This document shows, one piece after another, positions 57,557 through 64,000 of a stretch of 64,000 nt of DNA (positions are counted from its first letter, which is position 1; every line of letters begins with the position of its first letter). The translations under genes were made by a program, and so were the position numbers. The notes beneath the pieces were generated by a model, which was not told the DNA's origin, searched no databases, and saw only the letters and a program-made list of their open reading frames with translations. Source of the stretch: Streptococcus himalayensis (GTDB lineage Bacteria > Bacillota > Bacilli > Lactobacillales > Streptococcaceae); NCBI RefSeq assembly GCF_001708305.1, contig NZ_CP016953.1, positions 385,001-449,000 on the forward strand. The letters are read 5' to 3'.

Positions 57557-57589
57557 AGTATAACCATCTTTCCTTAAAGAAATCTGAAA
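57557..57589 (-). promoter_or_regulatory. CiaR-like box and -10 of the proximal csRNA
   Basis: TTTCAG-N5-TTTAAG (57589-57573), 10 bases, then TATACT (57562-57557): the same spacing as the other copy. It begins about 20 bases after the stop of the LPXTG gene. Confidence 0.78.
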
Positions 57590-57608
57590 ATATCCTCTTT
57601 TTTTCAAT

Positions 57609-59051
57609 TTATTTTTCTTTCCGTTTCAAGCCTACAAATCCTGCAATACTTGCAAGAATGAGACCAGCGACAGAGAAGAACGCAATCTTGCTTTCCCCTG
57701 TTTTTGGAAGTGCTCCTTTGGCAGGTTTAGCTGGTGTCTTAGTTGGTGTTTTAGCTGATGTTTTAGCTGATGTTGTAGCACCCTTCTTAGATGATGAAGA
57801 TACGTTATTTCCTGCTATAAATTTCGATGTGATTTTTCCTTGGTCAGAACCAGGAGCACCAACTCCAGGTCCCCCTGCTTGTCCATCAGGTTTTACTTTC
57901 GTTTTTCCAGTATTTGATTGACCTGTCGGTTTGTCTGTTGGAGCAGGCTGTTTGTCTGACGCACGATAGAAGAAATCGCTTTCGACAAGCTTAGCCGGAC
58001 CATCTCCTCCTCGCACCAAACGTTCTTTCGTTTGAATTGAAGGGTCTGCTCCCAAACCATTTTTATAGGCAACATTCGCTGGGGCAAATACAAGAACGCC
58101 AGCTCCTATCTTATTTGGAGTTTTCAAATTGAAGTAGACACCTGGCAATTTGTCTTTATAGGCTCTTGGACCTTCAATCATCGTTGTTCCACCATGGCTT
58201 TCCACTACATTGCCCTGTTTGTCAATCGTAATCGTATGACCTTGGCTATTTTTCCATGTACCAACAATCTTGGAAATGTCTCCTCCAAGAAGCTGAACTA
58301 GGACGTCATTTTCTGCTTTATCCTCTTTATCCGAAGCATTATCTAATGAAGAGGATAGTAACGTTTCTGATAGTGTTGTATCAGTTGTTGTGGATGACGT
58401 TTCTGACGGTTTTGTTTCTGTTGTTGTGGTTGGTGTTTCTGTTGGTTTGGTTTCCGTTGTTGTGGTTGGTGTTTCTGTTGGTTTGGTTTCCGTTGTTGTA
58501 GTTGGCGTTTCTGTTGGTTTGGTTTCTGTTGTTGGGGTTGGCGCTTCTGTTGGTTTGGTTTCTGTTGTTGGGGTTGACGTTTCTGTTGGTTGAGTTTGAT
58601 TAACTACTTTCCCATTTTTTACAGTGAAGGTTGTTGTAGCAAAGTACTCAGTCTTATCTAATGATGTATATCGCCCTTCATATTTATAAGTTCCATCAGG
58701 GAATTTGTCAATCCAAAAATCCTTATGAGGGGCACTGTTAGTGAAGTATTGGAAACCTGTATCCCAAATAGTTCCTTTATCAGTGTAAAATGTTACAGCA
58801 AACTCGACACCCTGATTTTTCAAATAGTCACTCTGAAGCCCAATACGGATATAACTTCCATTAGCAAAAGGGGTAGCAGTTGCCGGTATGTCCTTACGTG
58901 GGTTCACTATTTCTGTCGCTGGTGTTGCTCCTCCCTCACCTTCGGCGTGAGCGATTGGACCACCGAGGGCAAGCATGGCAAGCGTTGCAATCGCAACGGA
59001 ACCAAAGACTACTTTTGTTTTACGCAAAGCGTAGGTCGTTTTTACTTTCAT
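57609..59051 (-). CDS. LPXTG cell-wall-anchored surface protein
   Basis: The 480-residue product has a YSIRK-like signal peptide (YALRKTKVVFGS; cleavage near AHA-36). An N-terminal domain of about 110 residues follows, then six 12-residue Thr/Pro/Glu repeats of the type PTETPTTTTETK (155-226). A middle domain begins ISKIVGTWKNSQGHTITI, resembling DUF6287-like modules. A Ser/Thr/Lys/Pro linker leads to the sorting signal LPKTG, a hydrophobic span and KRKEK. Sortase should link it to peptidoglycan. The function is unknown; adhesion is plausible. It is divergent from an Rgg-type gene. Confidence 0.92.
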   Translation of the reverse strand: MKVKTTYALRKTKVVFGSVAIATLAMLALGGPIAHAEGEGGATPATEIVNPRKDIPATATPFANGSYIRIGLQSDYLKNQGVEFAVTFYTDKGTIWDTGFQYFTNSAPHKDFWIDKFPDGTYKYEGRYTSLDKTEYFATTTFTVKNGKVVNQTQPTETSTPTTETKPTEAPTPTTETKPTETPTTTTETKPTETPTTTTETKPTETPTTTTETKPSETSSTTTDTTLSETLLSSSLDNASDKEDKAENDVLVQLLGGDISKIVGTWKNSQGHTITIDKQGNVVESHGGTTMIEGPRAYKDKLPGVYFNLKTPNKIGAGVLVFAPANVAYKNGLGADPSIQTKERLVRGGDGPAKLVESDFFYRASDKQPAPTDKPTGQSNTGKTKVKPDGQAGGPGVGAPGSDQGKITSKFIAGNNVSSSSKKGATTSAKTSAKTPTKTPAKPAKGALPKTGESKIAFFSVAGLILASIAGFVGLKRKEK

Positions 59052-59077
59052 GATAGAACTCCTTTATTGTTTTCTTT

Positions 59078-59083
59078 ATTATA
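59078..59083 (-). promoter_or_regulatory. -10 of the LPXTG gene
   Basis: TATAAT on the minus strand, 26 bases before the ATG, preceded by TG two bases away. No good -35 is present, which suggests an activator. Confidence 0.6.
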
Positions 59084-59120
59084 CACCACATTTACTTGCA
59101 AAGGAAAAAATTGGATATAA

Positions 59121-59226
59121 ATGTTCAACATCGTGCCCCCCTCTAAAATTTCAGGTGGATTTGAACATTTATGTTCATCTATTTCATTCCTTTTAGAAAT
59201 ATGCTATACTAGTAAAAAACGAACAT
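59121..59226. promoter_or_regulatory. ATGTTCA repeat sites between the LPXTG and Rgg genes
   Basis: ATGTTCA occurs at 59121-59127. A palindrome, TGAACAT-TT-ATGTTCA, lies at 59162-59177, and GAACAT at 59221-59226 touches the rgg ribosome-binding site. The first site is about 50 bp upstream of the predicted LPXTG transcription start. Confidence 0.55.
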
Positions 59227-59240
59227 TTAGGAGACAGCTG

Positions 59241-60176
59241 ATGGCCCTATCTGAAAAATATGGACAAACCTTTAGATACCTCAGAGAAGCGAGGGGATTC
59301 TCTCTCAAAGAAGCGGCTGGAGAGACCATATCCCCTCAACATTTAGGCCGCTTTGAAAAAGGAAAATCGATGGTCAGTCTCGAACATTTTGAACACCTGC
59401 TTCAAAATATCGGGATTGATTGGAGTACCTACCTCGTGACCAGCTTACAGTTTAATTCCGATGCACTCAGCAGACGGCAGGCTGAAATCTATGACCTTGT
59501 CGCCAAACGGCAATACACCAAAGCTATCGAGGTCATCAATCGCCCGCTTGAAGAGGATGGAGAGCCTATCTCTGACTACTACGTCGTGAGCCATCGTGTC
59601 GTTACCAAGCTCGGCTTAGCCAACCGCACTGGCAACTCTTTTCTCACTCCGAAAGATTGGCAAGAAGTAGAGTACATCAAGCAACGACTGACCGATATCG
59701 AATTGTGGGGCAATATCGAAGTCAATGTCTATGCCCAACTATTGCCTTATTTTTCCTACGAGTTTATTTCCTTCAAGGTTCGAGAAATTCTAAAATTACT
59801 CAAGACCAATCCCCATATCAATCACCATCAGTTGGGCGAATCCTGCCTATCGGTGTTAAAAGAAACCGTGACCTACTATTCCCAACAAGCTTACTACCAA
59901 GAGGCCGAAGACTTGATTCAACAATGCTTGGAACTCTTTGAAACCGTCCCTCGAACAGGCGTGAACATGTGGCTCAATCTTGATTTATTTATCCTTCGAA
60001 GTCATAATTTCTTAAGACAAAATGACCCACAGGGCTTAGAAATTGCTCAAAAAGTGATGAGCGTCTTGAATCACTTGGAAGAGTTGGGCATTGGAGGACG
60101 GCTGATTCCCTTGCGGGAGGATTTCTTCCAAACGACTGTCAAACTCAATCAAACAGGAATTCCCTTTAATCCTTGA
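59241..60176 (+). CDS. Rgg-family transcriptional regulator
   Basis: The 311-residue protein starts MALSEKYGQTFRYLREARGF behind AGGAG; a longer frame from 59121 is in the control region and is not used. The helix-turn-helix lies at residues 5-65 (SLKEAAGETISPQHLGRFEK). The remaining helical repeats are the presumed peptide-sensing domain. It is divergent from the LPXTG gene and shares an intergenic region full of ATGTTCA sites, so it is the likely regulator of that gene. No pheromone gene was found beside it. Confidence 0.88.
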   Translation: MALSEKYGQTFRYLREARGFSLKEAAGETISPQHLGRFEKGKSMVSLEHFEHLLQNIGIDWSTYLVTSLQFNSDALSRRQAEIYDLVAKRQYTKAIEVINRPLEEDGEPISDYYVVSHRVVTKLGLANRTGNSFLTPKDWQEVEYIKQRLTDIELWGNIEVNVYAQLLPYFSYEFISFKVREILKLLKTNPHINHHQLGESCLSVLKETVTYYSQQAYYQEAEDLIQQCLELFETVPRTGVNMWLNLDLFILRSHNFLRQNDPQGLEIAQKVMSVLNHLEELGIGGRLIPLREDFFQTTVKLNQTGIPFNP

Positions 60177-60440
60177 GATGCTAAAATGGGAGTGAGACTC
60201 AATCGGTATTTCGAAGAAATCGATTTACCTCACTTCTTTATTTCTGAATTCGTTCAGACCGAAGACAAACTAGTCGAGTGACTGGTTTGTCTCTTTGTTT
60301 TCTGTGTTATTTTTGAAAAAAATAGTTTAAAAGAGTGGCTTACTCCTACCCCTGCAAGGTTGTCGGGGTTGTAGAATGTTGATTGATCAACGTTTTACAA
60401 ATTCGACAACTACTGCGTCAAACTGTTAAATCTATAAAGA
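60177..60440. repeat. Composite intergenic repeat, partial copy
   Basis: Blocks AATCGATTTCTTCGAAAT (inverse) and ACCTCACTTCTTTAT match the copy at 53.3 kb. TGATCAACGTTTTACAAATT and CAACTACTGCGTCAAACTGT match the copies at 17.97 and 21.4 kb. No terminal inverted repeats were seen and no gene is present. Confidence 0.65.
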
Positions 60441-60441
60441 A

Positions 60442-60478
60442 ATGAGGCTGGATACTTTTGCCTCAGCCTCATTTTTTC
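60442..60478. terminator. Terminator between rgg and patB
   Basis: ATGAGGCTG and CAGCCTCAT enclose ATACTTTTGCCT-like sequence, and TTTTTT follows. It appears to be the end of the repeat element and can serve both converging genes. Confidence 0.8.
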
Positions 60479-60479
60479 T

Positions 60480-62249
60480 TTATTCAAAAACAAATTGGTT
60501 ATGGTACAATTCCGCATAAAATCCATTTTGGGCAAGAAGTTCATGGTGGTTGCCTCGCTCAATGACCTGACCATCTTTTAAGACAATAATCTGGTCGGCA
60601 TTGAGAATGGTTTTCAAACGATGGGCAATTACAAAGCTGGTGCGACCAGCGACCACCGCCTCCATTGCTTGCTGAATCTTGCTTTCTGTCACAGTATCGA
60701 CATTGGACGTTGCCTCGTCTAAAATCAGGACTTGCGGGTCTGTCAAGAGCGTCCGTGCAATGGATAACAGCTGTTTTTGCCCAGTTGAGAAGCTATTTTG
60801 TTCATCATCGACTATGGTCTCATAGCCTTCTGGCAAGCTCATGATGAAGTCATGGATATGGGTTGCACGCGCTGCAGCTTCGACCATCTCTTGGCTAGCA
60901 GTCGGCAGACCAAAACAGATATTTTCACGAATCGTCCCGTGAAATAAAACCGAATCTTGCAAGACAATCCCCACACGGCTCCGCAAGCTATCCAAATCAT
61001 ATTCACGAATATCTCGACCATCAAAACGAATGCTTCCCTTGTTCACATCGTAGAAACGGTTAATCAGATTCATAATCGTTGTCTTCCCAGAGCCTGTCGG
61101 CCCCACGACCGCCACCATCTGACCTTTCGGAGCTGAAATTCTCACATCCCTCAAGATAGGCTTGCCAGCCGTATAAGCAAAATCGACATGCTCAATCTCT
61201 ACTCCCTCACGTAATTGAGTAAAGACAGGTGCCTCTTGCGGGCGAATTTCTTCTTCTGCTTCAAACATTTCTTGAATCCGGTCCGCACCTGTAAAGGCTA
61301 ATTGCAAGCTCCCCCAGTTGGCAGATACCTGCATGATAGGCTGGTAATATTGCTGCGAATATTGCACAAAGGTCACAATCAAGCCCATGGCTACTGGAAT
61401 GGAAGTGCTCGTATCCTGCAATAAAATCGCAGAGCCTGCGAAAATAACAATAGCAGTATTAAGCAAACTCATCCCATTCATAATCGGAAAGAGAATACCT
61501 GAGAAAATCCGCCCCTTAAAGGTCGCCCGTTTCACCTTTTCATTTTGTGCCATGAAGCCTGCAATCATCTCCTCTTGCAAACCTTGCACAATGACTGCCT
61601 TTTGCCCAGAGATGCTCTCATCCATAAAAGCATTGAGTTTCCCAACCTCAGCCTGCTGAATGTTGGTATATTTCCGAGCCATTTTCAAAATCAACACCAA
61701 GAGCATCATGGCTACTGGCGTACTAGCAACAGTCACCAAGGCCAAGGTCGCATGATGGGCAAACATGACGATTAAGAGCCCAATATAAAGAGCGATATTG
61801 CTCATTACCTGAATCAAGCTCTCGTTAAAGGCCTGCATGATATTATCCAAGTCACTGGTAAAACGCGACAAAATGTCTCCATCCTGATGGCGGTCAAAGA
61901 AAGATACCGTCAAACGCTCGAGCTTTCCAAACAGGTCTTTACGCATCTCATTGGTCGAGTAGGAAATCACACGGTTCATCAATAGCATGTAAATCAAACT
62001 CGAAATAGAAATGCAAAGAAAGACCAGGGCAAGATTACTCATGCCAGATGAAAAAGTCGTCCAAAGACTACTAGTGTCTGCCCCTTGTTGGTAGGCAACT
62101 CCCAGCTGCACCAAGTCCGTCACAGCCTCTCCCAGATAAATAGGGAAAATAGCCTGCAAGGCAGTTGCAACGATAATCAAGGCAAGAACCATCACAAAGG
62201 AGCCTTTATAAGCCTTGAAATAGGTCCAAAAAAAGCGTGCTGTTTTCAT
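60480..62249 (-). CDS. patB: PatB/SatB-type ABC exporter half
   Basis: The 589-residue protein has six membrane spans (about 15-300) fused to an ATPase domain: Walker A GPTGSGKTT, Walker B VLILDEATSNVD and the switch region AHRLKTI. The signature is SFSTGQKQL rather than the canonical LSGGQ, expected of one half of a heterodimer. The start at 62249 has GGAGGAG upstream. With PatA it forms a multidrug exporter linked to fluoroquinolone efflux in S. pneumoniae (PatAB) and S. suis (SatAB). Confidence 0.92.
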   Translation of the reverse strand: MKTARFFWTYFKAYKGSFVMVLALIIVATALQAIFPIYLGEAVTDLVQLGVAYQQGADTSSLWTTFSSGMSNLALVFLCISISSLIYMLLMNRVISYSTNEMRKDLFGKLERLTVSFFDRHQDGDILSRFTSDLDNIMQAFNESLIQVMSNIALYIGLLIVMFAHHATLALVTVASTPVAMMLLVLILKMARKYTNIQQAEVGKLNAFMDESISGQKAVIVQGLQEEMIAGFMAQNEKVKRATFKGRIFSGILFPIMNGMSLLNTAIVIFAGSAILLQDTSTSIPVAMGLIVTFVQYSQQYYQPIMQVSANWGSLQLAFTGADRIQEMFEAEEEIRPQEAPVFTQLREGVEIEHVDFAYTAGKPILRDVRISAPKGQMVAVVGPTGSGKTTIMNLINRFYDVNKGSIRFDGRDIREYDLDSLRSRVGIVLQDSVLFHGTIRENICFGLPTASQEMVEAAARATHIHDFIMSLPEGYETIVDDEQNSFSTGQKQLLSIARTLLTDPQVLILDEATSNVDTVTESKIQQAMEAVVAGRTSFVIAHRLKTILNADQIIVLKDGQVIERGNHHELLAQNGFYAELYHNQFVFE

Positions 62250-62250
62250 C

Positions 62251-63957
62251 TTACTCCTCCTTTCCTTTTTGCGTTTCATAGATTTCACGATAAACGGCAT
62301 TCGTAGCCACCAAGTCTTTATGCGTGCCTTCTCCAATCAGGCGACCTTGGTCTAGCACCAAGATTTTATCTGCATGGACCACAGAGCTTATTTTCTGGGC
62401 AATGATAATGGTGGTCGTTCCTTTTAAGTCTTTGTTCAAGGCTTCTTGGACTAATTTCTCTGACTTGGCATCCAAAGCTGAGGTACTATCATCCAAAATC
62501 AAGATTTTCGGATTGCTAACGACACCACGTGCAATCGACATCCGTTGCTTTTGACCACCTGAGAAATTATTTCCTCGCTCTTCGACTGAGCTGTCATAGC
62601 GGTCATCCATGCGATTGATAAATTCACTCGCTTGGGCAATCCTTGCCGCCCGTTCTAATTCAGAAAGACTAGCAGTCGCCTTTCCTTGACGCAAATTGTC
62701 CGCAATCGTTCCGCTGAATAAAATCGCTTTTTGAAGAACGATGGAAATCGTGTTCCGCAAGGTTCCCTCGCTTAGCTCTGGCAAGGCCTTGCCCCCAATT
62801 CGAATCTGTCCTTCTTGCGGGTCAAATAAGCGAGGAATCAGCTGAGCCAGTGTTGATTTTCCAGCACCCGTAGCACCGACTACGCCTACCATTTGCCCAG
62901 CCTCAACAGAAAAACTAATGTCCTTTAGCATCGGTTCTTCATCATTTGGATAAGTGAAGCTAACATGGTCAAACTCAATCGTACCCTCCAGCTCCTCATC
63001 GGCTATATCCTTAAAAGTCATAGCCGGCTCCGTATCCAAGACCTCATTCAACCGCTTCATGGACACCATGGCTCGTGTCACTCCGTTTGCCATAAAGCCA
63101 ATCATGATAATGGTAAAAATGATTTGATTAAGATAGGTAATAAAAGAGGCAATCGCTCCCGTCACGCCTGGATCCATCTCGACCATCCCAGCTACTAGCC
63201 AGATGGTCAGATAAATAGTAGCATACCCAATCATCATAACCAAGGGTTGCACGACTGAAAAAGCATAGCCGACAAACAGATTTTGGCCGAGCAAATCATC
63301 GGAGACAGCCTTAAATTTTTCAAACTGACTTTTTTCCTGCACAAAAGATTTAACCACGCGTACACCACGGAGATTCTCCTTGGCAATGCTGTTCATTTTC
63401 TCCAATAAAGTCTGGAAAATGCGGAACCGCGGTCCCATCATTCCCATCATGACACCTGTTGCTCCAAAAATCAAGACAACCATGACCACAATCACCCACC
63501 AAAGTGCCGGGAGAGTAGTCACAGCCATAATAAAGGAACCGATAAACAAAATCGGCATCCGAAGCAGGACTTGGAAGAGCACCATGGTCATATTTTGCAC
63601 TTGGTTGACATCATTGGTCATTCGAACGACTAAATTTCCTGCATTGAATTGTTCCACATTGGCGTAGGAAAACGTCTGGATTTTCCGAAATGTTTGCTCT
63701 CGTAAATCAGACGACACCGCTTGCGCGATATAAGCAGCTAGAGTGACATTGATCCCCCCAGCAACCAAACCAAGAACCGCTATCCCTAGTAGCCATTTCC
63801 CAATGCGTACAATTTCATCACGCTGGTTGCCCAACAAGGCTGTCAGGACATCTTGCAAAAACAAGGGTTGCAACAAGCTACTAGCAATCATCACCGAAGT
63901 CATCAAAACAGACGCACAAACAAACCATTTATAACGCCATAAGGTTTTAAAATACAT
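62251..63957 (-). CDS. patA: PatA/SatA-type ABC exporter half
   Basis: The 568-residue membrane-ATPase fusion starts MYFKTLWRYKWFVCASVLMT behind GAGGAGG. It contains NVTLAAYIAQAVSSDLRE, RMTNDVNQVQN, Walker A GATGAGKST, signature FSGGQKQR and Walker B ILILDDSTSALD; the second D in place of the catalytic glutamate marks the degenerate site of heterodimeric exporters. It lies one base upstream of patB. The remaining 43 bases to the window edge hold only its ribosome-binding region. Confidence 0.92.
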   Translation of the reverse strand: MYFKTLWRYKWFVCASVLMTSVMIASSLLQPLFLQDVLTALLGNQRDEIVRIGKWLLGIAVLGLVAGGINVTLAAYIAQAVSSDLREQTFRKIQTFSYANVEQFNAGNLVVRMTNDVNQVQNMTMVLFQVLLRMPILFIGSFIMAVTTLPALWWVIVVMVVLIFGATGVMMGMMGPRFRIFQTLLEKMNSIAKENLRGVRVVKSFVQEKSQFEKFKAVSDDLLGQNLFVGYAFSVVQPLVMMIGYATIYLTIWLVAGMVEMDPGVTGAIASFITYLNQIIFTIIMIGFMANGVTRAMVSMKRLNEVLDTEPAMTFKDIADEELEGTIEFDHVSFTYPNDEEPMLKDISFSVEAGQMVGVVGATGAGKSTLAQLIPRLFDPQEGQIRIGGKALPELSEGTLRNTISIVLQKAILFSGTIADNLRQGKATASLSELERAARIAQASEFINRMDDRYDSSVEERGNNFSGGQKQRMSIARGVVSNPKILILDDSTSALDAKSEKLVQEALNKDLKGTTTIIIAQKISSVVHADKILVLDQGRLIGEGTHKDLVATNAVYREIYETQKGKEE

Positions 63958-64000
63958 AATTCCTCCTCTAAAATTCTTACTCTTCATGTTTAACCTTCAA

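Noticed and set aside
57320..57563. Two plus-strand short frames (57320-57385 and 57501-57563) encoding similar 20-21 residue peptides with a YQIKLGGFHL core and apparent ribosome-binding sites, tempting as Rgg-type pheromones
   Set aside because: The opposite strand carries a complete promoter, CiaR-like box, hairpin and terminator for each copy. The apparent Shine-Dalgarno plus ATG is simply the complement of the csRNA pairing region, and no plus-strand promoter was seen.
58390..58593. Plus-strand frame with VSVGLVSVV repeats
   Set aside because: It is the antisense shadow of the Thr/Pro/Glu repeats of the LPXTG gene.
1..64000. CRISPR array, prophage or integrative element
   Set aside because: No regularly spaced repeats, no cas genes, and no integrase, phage or conjugation genes were found; tRNA-Cys has no adjacent integrase.

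Overview
The window is chromosomal DNA from a low-GC Gram-positive coccus, almost certainly a Streptococcus close to the S. suis group. Markers are the 76-residue RNA polymerase epsilon subunit (rpoY) joined to rnjA, the order pbp2A-rpmG-secE-nusG, adcRCBA with a ZinT-fused AdcA, the block rsgA-rpe-thiN-rmuC-yhaM-purR, a PatAB/SatAB-type drug exporter, and sortase (LPXTG), Rgg and CiaR-type regulatory features. Most of it is housekeeping, separated by accessory modules and repeat-filled intergenic regions.

Layout: 0-17.7 kb is core: rimI/tsaB, rpoY-rnjA, rpoBC with a long structured leader, a lipoprotein pair, tRNA-Cys, nusG, secE, rpmG, pbp2A and an RluA-type pseudouridine synthase. 17.8-21.2 kb is a repeat element and the copYAZ copper operon with two cop boxes. 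21.3-25.5 kb is an accessory cassette: an Rgg regulator, a small exported acidic protein and a divergent ABC transporter, bounded by inverted copies of an intergenic repeat and by IS200-type sequence. 25.6-29.1 kb is the adcRCBA zinc-uptake operon. 29.2-42.3 kb is a Wzx/Wzy polysaccharide operon on the minus strand: initiating sugar-phosphate transferase, Alg13/14-like pair, GT32, Wzy, two GT2, UDP-glucose dehydrogenase, two GT8, Wzx, Glf and a GT2. The usual wzg/wzh/wzd/wze genes are absent at its 5' end. 43-57 kb is core again: purR, yhaM, rmuC, thiN, rpe, rsgA, ksgA, rnmV, tatD, rpmH, carbonic anhydrase, radA and dut. 57-60 kb holds two tandem small RNA genes that look like CiaR-dependent csRNAs, an LPXTG surface protein and a divergent Rgg regulator. 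60.5-64 kb is the patA-patB exporter.

The best signals outside ordinary genes are: (1) two tandem csRNA genes at 57.28-57.59 kb, each with a CiaR-like direct repeat, a loop that could pair with Shine-Dalgarno sequences, and a terminator; (2) a DNA module shared by the leaders of rpoB (one copy) and ksgA (two copies); (3) the rpoB leader, where a near-consensus promoter is followed about 50 nt later by an intrinsic terminator and then a folded leader; (4) the same promoter-then-terminator layout in the polysaccharide operon, with an 11-base C/G tract just upstream; (5) the Rgg/small exported protein/ABC cassette; (6) a MITE-like intergenic repeat family with terminal inverted repeats of about 26 bp; (7) ATGTTCA sites between the LPXTG gene and its divergent Rgg.

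No database search or folding program was run. Family names rest on recognised motifs and remembered family features. Start codons were chosen by ribosome-binding site and family N-terminus, and several differ from the longest open frame.
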